DNA of 64,000 nucleotides, from NCBI RefSeq assembly GCF_008831285.2, contig NC_045145.1, forward strand, positions 13,202,802-13,266,801. Direction: 5' to 3'. The position numbers were made by a program, and so were the translations under genes. Under the pieces are notes generated by a model that did no database searches, was not told the DNA's origin, and worked only from the letters and a program-made list of their open reading frames with translations. The stretch comes from Nymphaea colorata (Eukaryota; Streptophyta; Magnoliopsida; Nymphaeales; Nymphaeaceae). Position 1 is the first letter of the stretch; the number at the start of each line of letters is the position of its first letter. Positions 12,451 to 26,800 of the stretch are shown piece by piece.

Positions 12451-14597
12451 ATGTTTGCACCAACTGCGCCAGTGCCATTTGATCGCTCACAAGCGCGGAT
12501 TACGAACACAGTACGCGAGAATTGCAATCCTTCCCCCAATTCGCTTTCCTTTTCCATTTATTTATTTATTTTGAGAAATTGTCGCGTCATCTTTCCCTTA
12601 TTTCGTCTTCTCCATACTTTTTTTGACGTTTGCCTGATGTAGGCGTTCCATGAAATTTTCAAGTCATCATAATGTCATTTTTATTTGTTTAAATGAAACT
12701 TTTGATGGGCTGGTGAGGGCGCCCTATGTAGCTCCGCCACTGTTCGTGCCACATTTTTGAATAAATCTCCTCGTGCGGTAGGTACGAACCATTTGCGACC
12801 GTCTTGCAAGGAATAGAGTGAGACTTTGGAGTATAATTCACTTTTGCAAATCTATTTTGTCAGCCGTTCTATTGTCATTTGTTCTACTTGCTAATTCTTA
12901 ATATGGGTACAATGTGTGCAACGTTCCATACATTCTGGCCAGAGAATTCTGCTGTCCTTCAGTACTAGCACCTATCGTGTCCGGTGATTGTTTACTTTAT
13001 TATTTGTAGGTTTTCAAGAGTGGACCACTTTTCATATCCTCCAAAGGTGTGTATTTGTTTGAATTGTTTCATTTGCTTGGCTGCATTCTGGATTCATCCT
13101 ATGGACGCCTTCTCAATGTTTTTCTCATTTGAGGCCACGATTTTTTATTCAAAATCATATACGTGGTCACTATCAAGCATAAGTTGGATTTTCACGTAGT
13201 TGCTAGATGTTAGACTAGACATTAGACATCCGTTTCTCAACTGCTTCCAAATAAAAACATTGTGATTGTGCTTTTTTTGGCGTGATCTATATCTTTGATC
13301 ACCATAACAAAATTGTACAATTATGAACTTGATACAGGTAAAAACCTCCCAACTATGGAAATAAGTTGTTCATTGCTGTGGTGTGCATCTGTTTAAAGTG
13401 TTCATACATTCTTTTAGGATAAAGGCAAGACATGATACTGACATACAACTTTTCATGATTATTTATCACTTCTCAGCTTTCTGAAAAACACGGACATAGA
13501 ACACCTCATTACAATTATTTGTAATTTTTTTGTTTCCAAAACTGAATGGGGCTAGAGTGTTACATCACTGCTTTTCTTTATGCATCACAAATTTACTTAT
13601 ATCTAAAAACGTAATGGCAATTAAAATTCCATGCACTCCTTTGTGCTACACCATGCCAATATCTGAAGCCATTTAAGTTTTGGTATACAATTCATCGATA
13701 TGGATGGGGAATAAAAATTACATAGTAAATATGAAGGGGACAAAATGGTGCTTAGTGTTCTCATATGTCTCACTCCCAGATGGTTGAACACAAAGTACTT
13801 TTTTCTTTTTCCTCGTAGTGACATTTTGTACTAGAATTCATTTTAGCTGGTTGTCTTTGCATTTCTAACACTAAAAGTGAAGTTCAATTTAAGTATCTTT
13901 CTTTTTTACTTTCTTAAATTTCTACCTAATATTGAACTTATTAAGATTCATTCGACAAGTCAAAAGGATAAGACTGCACATAATCTCAACTATAGGGATT
14001 GTTGAACTGGACTGCTTCTGTGATTTACCCTCTCATACTTCTTCCACATTTAACAGGGATAGGGTGGACTTCTTGGAAGAAACGCTGGTTTATCTTGACA
14101 CGCACATCACTAGTGTTCTTTCGAAGTGATCCAGTAAGAACTATTGATTTCAAATTATAGATAGAACAAGAGATGGTAGCTTAGGTGTAGCCATTTGGCT
14201 GTGGGTGTGAACATGGACATGCATGTGGCTCTCTCTTTCTGTCTCATCACACACACACACAATTATACTTTGGCTGTGCAGTTCTTTCTTTTCCTTTAAT
14301 ATAAGTCTAAATGCAGATATATAGTACAATATGGATATAAGATGGGTAATGCTCAGATGTGCCATGTACGCTTAGCCACTTATCTTTATGGAAGTATCCT
14401 TGTGATGTAGAGTCTCAGGCTTTTGTATAATATTGACTAGTGCGACTAGTTGGTTGAGTCACTTACAGACTGACTTGTGTCTCCAATCAGCAATTAGTTG
14501 GTCAGGTTAGTCAATTAGTCAATCTAGTTTTTGGTCAATTGACTAATCTCTGACCTATATATTTATGTGTATGTATATATACATCTATACAAAGAAT

Positions 14598-14634
<37 letters not shown>

Positions 14635-16352
14635 CATATATGTCTTCTTTGTACAAATATATATTTTTTGACTTATTTTTTACATAAATTTGTTTATGTT
14701 TTATTTATTTATTTATTTATAGCTAGTTAACTTGGACTGTGTCCAATTGACTAGTAGGTACCCACTAATCCCAATTAGTCTTTTAAGGTTTTTGAATGAC
14801 CTGTGTAGACTTTAGGTTTTGACAACTTAGGTGCCAGGTATGCACCAATTTCTTGCCGAGAGCTCTTAATATTCTTTGTTTATGTTTTACTGGTCATCTT
14901 TCTTTATTACATGTAAAGTTGGCAAGTATTGTATATGTAACTGATAATGAACGAATGTTATAAAGTATATACCATGTTGTGTATCAGTGAGACAAAGAGT
15001 TAGATACACATCCTAACTTATGGTAATGTATTATAAGTTTTGCAAATTTATTTTTTAATGTTAAAAATTCAAAGAAAATAAAAGAAAGAAAAATTATAGA
15101 AAAAGCCCAAAAAGCATGTTTTCTATAAAAACATGTTACACATAAATATACCAATAGATGTTCATCAATTCAGCATAACATAATGTCATAACACAACAAG
15201 AATTGAGCTTAAATTCTTATGAATTTTGATCATCTTCATCTTCTTCATTCTCATTGTCATTTCAACCATCCTTTTCTAATTCGATATCCTCCTCAATAGG
15301 TATGGATTCCTCAGCATCAGCATCCTTAGCTCCTTCAACATTAAACCCCTCAAGATTTTCCTTTAAATTTGGTATCTGGTTCTTCATCAGCACATGAATT
15401 CTACACATCAAAGTTCTCCAAACTGATGAGATCAACTTGAATTCTATGCTTTCTTATTGAAGTTCTTTCGAATTGCCCTCATTGCCTTTGTCTCAATCAC
15501 GTTATGTCAAATGAAATAAGGTTACTCAACCTTTTCTGTTCTAGCTTATTTATTTGTTTATGAGAAAAGCTCCAATTTCCTTCACATCCACTTGCATTGC
15601 ACATCTGACTGAGGATTTTGATGGCAAAAATATAAGTTTGGGCAGTCACTCCTAGGCATATTCCACCATATCTAAATGCAAACGAAAAATTATGAGAAAT
15701 AAACAAAGAAAAATTGAATTTTGTAGTTTAGTGTTAATACCAAGACACATTGATGTTCTACTCTAAATTGATGCATTTCTTCCCATGTATCTGCAACTCA
15801 TTTGCAGACTTCTTAGGATTGCATATTCCATAAAATAAAGTCCTTTATGCCTTGATAATTATCATATATTGCTACCTCATAATGAATGACTTCTTCTACA
15901 GGAAGGTCAATTACTAATGTCTTAGTGCAGTTGAATAAACCCTTATTCACTCTTCTGTCCCTTTTAAAAATTGTAGAATACCTTAAGACATGATTTAAAT
16001 GATATGTTGCTACGTGCAGGGCATGATGAAGTTTCCCGTTCACCTCTTATACATCATATTCAAAATTGTGCTAAACCACATATAGCCTGCACCTGTTCTT
16101 TGTTTGAATGCTCGAAGCTTATCAGGCTTCATCAGTATGCTTATTTGATCCGAACAAGTGTTGAGTCTGTCTCAAACTCGCAAACTCGAGTTGAGTTTGT
16201 GGGATTGAATTTGACTTGATAGAGATTCGCAAAGCTTGACCTTAACTTTGGTTAAGCTCGAAGTAAGCCATGATCCGAGCCAAATAAAAAGGTTCTAAAC
16301 TATTTTTTATCCCATGAAACTTGAATAAGGATTCTTGACCATCAAACCAACA

Positions 16353-16418
<66 letters not shown>

Positions 16419-19400
16419 CTTTTTAGAGTCACTCAACCATCTAACCAGGGTTGTCCATTTGAAGCAGATGAAAGACTGAGAGAGAAACAGTGAGAAAAAG
16501 GTGTGAACTAATATTAGATGATGAAAATACCCATCACCTTTTTCTCATTGTTTTTCTCTTAAGTGTCTATCATGTTGGTTTAGATGGATCTGTTTAGATG
16601 TAACGCCCCAAAAATTTAGTCTCATATTAAAAATTGTGAGAGATCTTCAAGGGCTTATAAATTAAAGTGATTGGTTGTCCTAATTCTTAGCCTTTTTTGG
16701 GTGGAACCAAAATTGCTAGGGATGGGTTGGGATTCACTAGACCAGGGGCTCGAGCCCAGGAGTGGGTCGGGTCGTCACAATGGTATCAGAGCACGGTTCA
16801 ACACTCGGACCTGGGGTCCCACATGCATGGACGCGTGTGCCTTAAGGGAGTGAACTGTAACACATCAAAAATTTAGTTCTGTATTGAAGATTGTAAGAGA
16901 TTTTCAAGGGCTTATAAAGGGGGTTGTTAAAGTGATTGGTCATTTCGGTTCTTAGTCTTTTTTTCGGTTGGAACCAAAACTATTAGGTGGTGGGTTGGGA
17001 TCCGCCAGACTAGGGGCCCGAGCCTGGGAGTGGGTCAAGTCGTTACATTAGTTGGCTCGGTGACTTTGAAAAGACTGAGTCATCATTAGTTGTCCAGCCA
17101 TCCAAATGCTCTAACCCTCTCATACATGCAAGCTGATGCATTTCGTAGGGCTGCATGTGTGAGAGACTGGAACGTCGAGATGGCCAGAGAAAAAAAAAAG
17201 GAAAAAGTTCACGATATTTTGAAAAAAAAATGAAAAATAAATTTCTCTTTTTTGGATTTTGTTGTGTTTTTTCCCCATTTTTTCATCTTTATCTTTTTTT
17301 AACATTAATATCATCATGGATTCATTCTTTGAATATTTTAATAGCTGTTTTGGATTTTAAACATTGTTTTTGTAAGAAATTTGGCAGAAAATTAAAATCT
17401 TCATAAATTTTCTATTACTTTTTAGTTTTACATTTAAAATTTTTAACTTCTCAAAATTTCCTGAGAAAAACAATTCTCTCTGCCCGAGGGAAACTTCGCC
17501 AATAAGAAGTCAAGACTAATATTTGTGATAATGATTATACGAGCCTACTCAAGCTATTCAGGTAAAATTCGTGCAACTCAAACTTGACTCTTTTCACTTG
17601 TACAGGCCCAGTTTTGATCCACTTCACCCGAATAAAAGGTCATTTTTTGGCATTATTTGATATATGTGAGCTTAATAGAATGTTGAGTATTGCTATTAGA
17701 ACTTCCAATTGAACTTTACTGTGTTGTAGAGGAGAATATGTTTCATGTCACACAGGTGATATCTCATTGGCACATGTAAGTGCTTACTATCCTTGGCTTC
17801 CACTCTGATTTCAAAGAAATAATTAAGTTTCGTAACTCCAGTTCCATCAGTAACCTATATAGTCAAAATTGTGTGTCAATGGCAGGTTCATTGAGCCCCT
17901 AAAATGAATACTTGGGACTAGTTGCTAAGTCGATCTCCAAAAGCAAATCAATAAGAAAACATGGAAACCTGACAGTTAATTTGTCAAAGCAATAGAAACA
18001 TATAATGTCACTGTAAATCAAGTAAAACACATAGTTCATCCATTGCATGTAATGTCCAATGATGATAAACTGTAAGTATGCAATGTTATTTAACAGTCTA
18101 TATATGAAGCCATTAATTTAACAAAAAAAAAAGAGAACAAAAGATTGCTGTACACTGGCTAGGCAATCAAAGGACTAGTCATAAGACTAGTTTAGCCAAG
18201 CAAAGATTAGTCTGAATTTTTGGGGTCACAATGATTTTTGGCTGAAAGGCTATCCAGTTGACAGCTGATTAGACCAACTAGTTGACTAGTCGACTACTGA
18301 CTGGCTAGCAGTAATCCTTGACTGCAAAGTCAATAACGAAGGATGATTCAGACTTACTGCATAAAAGTAATAAATTAGTTATTCTGGACAAGGCTTACTG
18401 AAAAATGCGTGCCTCTTTGTGTCAAGGCTTCTGCAGTACCACTGAAACTTGAACTTCCAGATTTGCTTTTCCTATTTATATGGCTGATTGTACCAATGAA
18501 TTCTTCAAAGTTACAGAAATGATAATAAAAAAACATTTCCTTGGTGCTATTTGTTTCTTTCCTATGTAGAAATGCCTTCACAAGTCTATAAGATCTCCAT
18601 TTGCTTTTTTAATGATCAGTTTTTCCCATTCATAATCATGATTTTTTCCCTTTTTTATTATGGGACTTTCAGAATGCACTTCCTCATAAGGCTGGGGAAG
18701 TAAATCTTACCCTGGGTGGGATTGACCTTAATAATTCTGCAAGGTACTTTTCTCTTATTTGATCAAAAGTATTCAAGGTTACCTATCTATGGCCATTGCT
18801 TTACTTGAAGAACACCAATTGAACAGTGTGGTTGTCAAGGCTGATAAGAAGTTGTTGACAGTTCTGTTTCCTAATGGAGGTGATGGACGAGGTTTTACAC
18901 TCAAGGCATGTCTTCTTCTTTAACTTCTGCTTGATACTCCGAGAACTCATCCTTGTTTTCCGCTTCCTTTTGATAACTGTTTTTCCTTAAAACATGCAGG
19001 CAGAGACATCTGAAGATATGTATGAGTGGAAGGCGGCACTTGAGAATGCTTTGGCTCAAGCACCTAGTGCAAACCTTGCAATGGGGCAAAGTGGAATTTT
19101 TCAGAATGATGCAAGTGTCACTGACACTATTGGAAGCTCTGTCGAACAATGTATTGCTTTTCTTCTGATTAAATTTTTCTATATTCATTCTTTAGTCAAT
19201 CTCATAGCCCTTCTGAGGGGCTTATATATCTCCACTAAAAGAGTTGGACAAATTATTATCACCAAGAAAACAATAGAGAAACACAATTTGTAGGATTTGG
19301 ATGGTGTTAGCCTCAAAACTCATAAATTTGTTTGCTGGGGCCTATCCATCACATATCTTATACTTTTTACTTTTGCAAGTAGGTTGTCCGCAAATGCATT

Positions 19401-22400
19401 ATTTTGTTTAGTAACCGTGGTATATTACTTTAAGCTTTCTTTTGCTAATCCAGATACATCCTCAAATTTACTTTTGCACTGCCTATGCATGGCAAGGTGG
19501 ATATAAATGAATTGATTTGCCAGCAATTAGTTTCCGAATCTGTCCTTGCAAAACACAAGAGCTCAGGGAAGAAACTTTGTATCAATAACAAGTGACATTT
19601 ATCATTGGTTTGGTGCATATAAAATTAGCCTGCCATGTGGAGGCTGTGATCTTTGGAGGAAGTTTATGTTGGCACCCATGCAAGTTAAATTGATATTTTG
19701 GTGTAGCTATAAAATAGTCAATTTGCAGTAAAGTTGCCTTCACCAGTTTAAATAGGGAGTAGCGGAAGATCCAATTGAGGGAAACCTATCCGTCTGCGAC
19801 TCTGCTCCTTCATACAATGCTCCTAACTGAAGTGGTTGGCTTCTATTTGATAGCTGCTTGTTCAGTTGTCAGCCTATGCAGATTTATGTGCATGTGGGTA
19901 TTCATCATCTTTGAAAATAGTTAATGGGAACGTACTTGGGATTTGACACTTTGTATTTTGGAATCGCTCTCAGATTTACAATTGGAAACATTATTTTTTT
20001 TATTACCAATCAAAACTGTGTTTCTGTTATGACTCAGTTACTGCATTAACTTTTTGGGGTAAAATATACTTCAGCATATGTCATATATGACATTAATGTC
20101 TGGGAAATCCCTGGCTTGGTGTTTATTCTTAACTGATACTTAAAAACATTTTGTTATATCAAGTTATCTAGATTTTATTGTCCCCTTTTGACATGCTATT
20201 GCTTGTTCCCATTATGTGTTGATTCTATGTGATGTTCCAGGGAGAGAGAGGCGCCCTGTGCAGTCATTGGTTGTTGGTAGGCCTATACTGCTTGCACTGG
20301 AAGACATGGATGGAAGCCCTTCCTTTTTGGAAAAGGCTCTGAGGTTCATTGAACAACATGGTATTATTTTTTCCTTCCCATGACTTCTATCATCATGTGT
20401 CCAGTATAGCATAAATTCTGTGTTTATCGTGCAATAATTCTTCATTCAGATCATACAATGGTTCACAATTCGTTTAAGACATTAGATATACACCCAGCTG
20501 ACTGTTTCTCCTTTCCTCCAGATTTTCGCCCATGTAACAAACCTTTTCTCTGTGGATTTTGGCTAAGTCATATCTGTGCACATACTGTCTTCCCATCCCT
20601 CTCCTCCATTCTGAGAAATAAGCTTACTGAACATGGTCTGGATGCTCGATTACTTCTATCTTTTTTGAAATCTATCTTCTCTGTGGTAAAAAATGTTACA
20701 TGCTTCTTCTGGCTGAAGCATGTCTCCAGAACATGTGGTGTTTGAAGCAGTCACATTTCGTGCTCTTATGTTTTATTCCAAACGATACTGCATCCTAGTC
20801 AGTTTGCCTTGTTGTAAATGATGTTGAACTGACAAAATGAAGTTCATCTAGATGCTTGAATATTGTTCTAATGTCTGTCCTGTCCTTAGTTGACTTGCAT
20901 GTCATCTGGATTTTAAACTCTGGCAAAATTGGATTGCTCTTACATTATATTCCGTTTTTGGTAGATACCCTGTTGTATGGCGTCACAAATTAAAAAGACT
21001 AAAGCTTCCCTGCTGTAGCATTTGTACCTGCTGCTGAAATATCAGGAGCACACTGCATTACATTCTTGGTTTTGCCAATGGTGAACTGCATATAGAGCTA
21101 TCAATATTGCTTGACTCAAAGCTTTCTGTACATGAATGATTTTCTATCTCTAAACAAATAGAATGGGTATCAACCCAATGGATGATGGTTGTGTATAAGA
21201 TAATAAATATGCACGAATTGTACCTCATTCATGCATTAGAATGATAAGAGGCTAAAAGGATAGACACCAGTAATGCTGAAACTCTGCATGTTCTACACAG
21301 CCTTCTTCAACAGTGGGCAACACTTAAGTGGTAAAGTTGGCGAGGAACTACCATGTGTTGTGGAAAGTGGCAAATATGATGTTCCCTTCTCCTGTTTCAT
21401 TGTGATCCCCCATAGATTTTTGATATCTTCTTAACAGGAGTAAAAGTAGAAGGCATCCTAAGACAGTCTGCAGACGTTGAAGAGGTTAAGCAGCGTATTG
21501 AAGAGTATGAACAAGGTTTGCCTTGCGTACTTATTTTTGTCATCTTGATCTTAATTACCTGTTTGATTACTAGATAATGTTCCTGTGTCTCATGGAGTTG
21601 TAATTGATGTGTGGTTATCTCTAGAGTGTACATGTCTCAGGCATTTGTCATGGTATAATTTCAGGGAAGACTGAATTTTCTCCTGATGAGGATGCACATG
21701 TTGTGAGTGACTGTGTTAAGGTACTTTTCTCTTGTATCTTGAAATCCCTTGAAGTATTTTCTTCTCTTTATTCCAAGTTCACATGTGAAGTCAGTTAATC
21801 TGAACATTTCTGCACATGTTCAGTATATTCTTCGGGAGTTGCCGTCATCGCCAGTGCCTGCTTCTTGTTGCACAGCACTGCTGGAGTCTTTCAGTGAGGA
21901 ACTCTTATCACTGTTACATTTACTTCATATTGAGTTTTGAATTCTTCAGTGCATAAGTTTCAGAAGTGGATTGGTTGGACATGTTAATTTTGGTTAAATA
22001 ATTTTGAAGCTGGTGGCCAATTGGTTGCTCAGAATCTTTTGGGTATTGTTAAGAACCATGTTCATTGCCTCTTTTATTTTAAACTTTTGGGTTCTAATTT
22101 CTCCAAGTGTTATTATTTCTCAAATCATGCACTTTTGTATCATAAAGGAGCATTCGACAGCTGAGTGAAATTTTGGGTCTACTGTTTGGACAAATTTTTT
22201 CACTCCTTGTAGGTGACAATAAAGAAAGGTTAAAGTTCTTCTTTCTGTAAAAGGATTTGTATGGCATTTCCAAATTTCAGCCAGAGGTATGAGGTTTGAT
22301 TTTTTCCCTTGAAGGTGAAACATTTCAGACTATCAAAGGCCCGGAGGAGAGAGATAAATGTTAATAGATTAAAATACTAAAAGAAAATAACATGCAAATA

Positions 22401-23799
22401 CTAGAAAATTATATTGGATGACACAATTAATGAGGAGAAACTTCTCTCAGTTCCATTTATTTGGCTTGTATAATGATGGAATACCTGTTCCATGGAATAC
22501 TTGTTCCTTAGTGCAACCTCTCCTCTCTGGGACACACTGGAAAAAAAAAAGTGCAACATTTAGTACCACTGAGAATATACTTGTGAGTTACAACTGGAAA
22601 ATTGTTGTTTTGTGATTTGTAGGTCATTGTCTGTGAACTGTCTTAAACAGGAGCCTGAAAGAAGAAACAAGTTCATCCTTCATCTGTTGAATTTGTCATC
22701 ATCCTTATGAGAAATAATGCATCTTCATGGCAGCATATCATTTCACACTATTCCTTAAATACTTGTACTTTAACTGTTTATGTTTTTTATATTTCAAAGC
22801 TAGTCTGTGTTTATTTAATTTAAGTTCTGAACTATGGTATTATTACAGTTTTGAGTTGTTACACAAATGGCTCATTAAATTGGTCACTGATTTTTTCCAT
22901 GAAGGATCTAGTTCCGATTTTTCTTTGGTGCCTTTTGGAGTTATCTTCTGCCTTCTCTCCCACATTCAACAATTATCCACACCCCATTTAAACAAGGGAC
23001 CGACAGTCACAAGGTCATCATTGTGTTTGTAGACTTGTTTTTTCCTATTTTATCACACAGATGCTAAGTGACATGGGTACAGGTATGATTTGTGTGTGGC
23101 TACGGAGATACAGGTATAGACACGGCAACTTTATAAACGAGGGTACTGGGGTACGACAAGATTTATATATGTATATATCCAAAATAAAACAAAAAAGTAA
23201 AATGAAAGCAAGATTTAAATGAACAAGTGATATAAATAAAAATATACATGTTAATGAACAATAACTCTAAAAACAGAATGAAAACTGAGTTGGAAAAAAA
23301 TAAATCCAGCAAAATTAAATAGTATGGATCAGTTTTGATGTATAAGTACTCCACGGTGTCCAAGTGCTCACTTTTGGTACACGAATGGGGATACAAGTAC
23401 GTGGACCTTATTAAAGTGCCCATGTCACTTAGCATGGATGTGAGGCTTAGGTTGTCGCAACCATGTCTATGTGTCATGGGTGCAGATACTGGTGCTTTTG
23501 TGGCTTGGGTGCAGCAAAGTCATGGAAAAGGAGGAGGTGGGGGAGGAAGTGGAAAAGGGAGGAGAAGGAAGAAGGAGAGGAAAGAACATGGCTGTGAATG
23601 AAGTGATGACAAAAATTGCAAATCAACACCTATCCAGAAGGGTGAGTGGATTTACATAAACCTGGAAACAACACTCAAGATTCTTGAGACTTGTTCCTCC
23701 ATGGGCACAGCCAAGTCACAAAAATTGAAGGAAACAAATTTGATTCAATGACTAAAGAAGGGCTACAAGAGCCCGCCGATTATGGGAGGAGGTAATGCT

Positions 23800-23846
<47 letters not shown>

Positions 23847-26800
23847 AGGAAGACGAGGAGCTAGAAGTCTAGCCATTGGGTTAGCTTACTTAGCCAATAA
23901 GTGGCTGAAACAAAAAGAAAAAATACAAGGAAAAAAAAGTACTATATATAGTACACAATGTATACCCTTCTCAAACTTCTGGTGTAACCACTAGAAATTT
24001 ACTCAAAAAAAAAAAAGGAAAAACAAGGAGTATCTAAGGCTTTTACAAAGAAGTCTCTAATTGATATTCTGATGAAACAAAACAAAGACTAATAGTTCTT
24101 ACTTTTGTCACATGGGTTTGAGTATGGGTGCCAGTGGAAGTACTGGTGTGGGTACAAGTGCAAAACAATAACTTGGGTACGGGGACATGGCTGTACATAT
24201 ATATTTATACGTATATGTATATTAATAATTTTTTTAGCTAAATAAACACATAAATTTATTGCATATATTGATAAAAAATATATTACTGAACAAAAGTTGC
24301 TAAAATATACCCAAAAGATACAAAAAGTACTAAAATATACCAAAAAAATACAAAAGGCTGCTGTGTGCAAGCCCACACCTGCACCAGTATCGGCACGGGT
24401 ACGTGGCCTTTTTGGGCTCACCCATGTTTCATAAGTTCTTGTAAGGACTCTTCATACATGTATGACAACGTAACACCCCATTGAAAAGTTGCATAATGTA
24501 TCTAAGATCGTGACGAGTCTTGGGCAACTTGTAAGGGGCTAGCCAAATGGTTAAGTGACCTAGTACGTAAGCCCTTTTAGGGCTGAAACAGAAGCTGTTA
24601 AAATGCGGATTGGGATCCAGCAAACTAGGAGCCTGACCCTGTTGTAAGAGTGGGTCATGTTGTTATTGTGGTATTAGAGCCTATTCAATACTCAGACTTT
24701 TGGCCCTACATGCACAGAGTTGTGCCTTAGAGGAGTGGATTGTAATGCCTCATTTAAAAGTAGTCATAGATAACAACATTTTCGAAATATTGTGATATTA
24801 ACCACAAAAATTAGAAAAATGAAAAGAAAAAGGAAAAAGTTCATGATATTTTGAAAAAAAATGAAAAATAAATTTGTCTCTTCATCTTTATCTTTTTTAA
24901 CATTAATATCATCATGGATTCAATTTTAAACTTAAACTAAATTATTTTTCATTATTTTTATTATCTTTAAAACTTTTTTTTATTACTTTCATCTAGTTTT
25001 ATTTATGTCTTCTTATTAAATTCTCATTTATTTTATTTTTACCTAATGTTTAGAAATTTTTTAATTTTTAAAGTTTGCTGCAATTTTCCTGAGATATTTC
25101 AGAGAAAAATAACTTTGCCGAAAAATATCCAAGAAAAAGCTTGCTGTGAAAACATGGGAACAATATTTTTGACAATGTTTTAAAGTTTAGTCTTGTATCT
25201 AAGATTGTGAGAAATCTTGTGGCTTCCTTCTCACTATCATGTACAATCATGTCAACAATGTACAATATAAAAATGACAATCCCTTCATGGGTTTTTCTTG
25301 GATCAACTATAATTGAGGGAACGAAGGACCTAATCCCACTCGTAGCATTTTGTGCTTGTGACTATTATCATTTAGATGAATCTTTATAAATGTAATTGCC
25401 AGTTAAACTCTTTGGATGAAATATATTTGTACAATGATGTACTTAAATCTAGTTTGTATCATTACGTACTTGTGATTACAATCTTTTAAATGAATCTCTG
25501 TGACATAGCAATGACAGAAGGACAAAATTTAAAACCGAAATCAATCATAACTTTACTAAGCTCATCATACTAATCTTTTGGGGCTTGTTGAAGACCATAC
25601 AAAGCTAAGCTCCTTTCTCTCGGAAATGTTTTGAAGGAGATTCCATATAAGTATCTTAATTTAACTTCTCATCTAGAAAACATTTTTGACATCCACTTCA
25701 TACTCTTCTTTATGAAAGCAACAATGAACAAAGTTCTAATAGAAGTTATTTGGCAATCAACAATTTTTTTTTTTTTTATAATTTATACCATATTCTTGAG
25801 AGTATTCTTTAGCAACCAACCTAACTTTCTATCAATACTCTTCGTTTTTACTTTAAACATCATCCTATTGGCTACAATCAATGGTCTTATTTCCTTGAGG
25901 AATATGCTGAGTTATTGATATTTTTGTCTGTTCAAGAGAAGTTCAAGCATCATTGGCCTTGATGTTTTTTGTTGTTTGGCTTTATGTTATCTTGTAGGTT
26001 CATGATGTGAATGAATCAAAATTGCTAAGGTGTAGGTTACGATCAATCAAACAAAGGACCCAATCCACTCTGGGAGTGGGATGGGTCATTATAATGTTAC
26101 AAAGCCGATTCAACACTCAGAACTAGCATCCCATACTCGCAGACGTGTGCATTGAGGAAGGTGGATTGTAACGTTCCACTTCAGAGTTTAGTCCTGCATT
26201 GAAGATTGTGAGGAATTTTTAAGGGCTTATAAAGTGGGTTGTTAAGTGATTGGTTGTCCTGGTTCTTAGCTTTTTAAGGCTGGAACTGAAACTGTTGGGA
26301 GGTGGGTTGGGATCCATCACACCAGGAGCCCGAGGCAGGAAAAATTGGTTAGGTTGTTGTCTATCTATGGCAATCAATCTACATTTTTTCATAGACCTGA
26401 GCCTATGGCCCAATTCCTACATGAGGATGTCATCATCCAGGCTCTGCAGAAACCATGTACCGTAAAGGAGATTTTTCTCACACACACTAGAGGGTGCATG
26501 TAAACCCAGTGTTTCATAAGCCTACTTTGGACATGCAGATAAATGCACAAGCGGGTGCATGTACTTGTGAATCGAAGCACAGATAAACCCAAACATATTG
26601 AACCTTAATGTTTGGGTATATATATAACTGAACAACTGTTGATATATTTGTAAACTGTATCAGTACCATATCTAAACTAACATGTATTATAGCTTACAAG
26701 TGGAACAAAAGGAAAAATTAGATAGGTAGTTGTCTATCTAAGGCAATCAATTTACATTTTTACATAGACCTGAGCCTATGTCCCAATTCCTACATGAGGA

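Noticed and set aside
16599-17047. Cassandra-type TRIM with 5S rRNA domain
   Set aside because: No 5S-like A/C box block is visible in the LTR.
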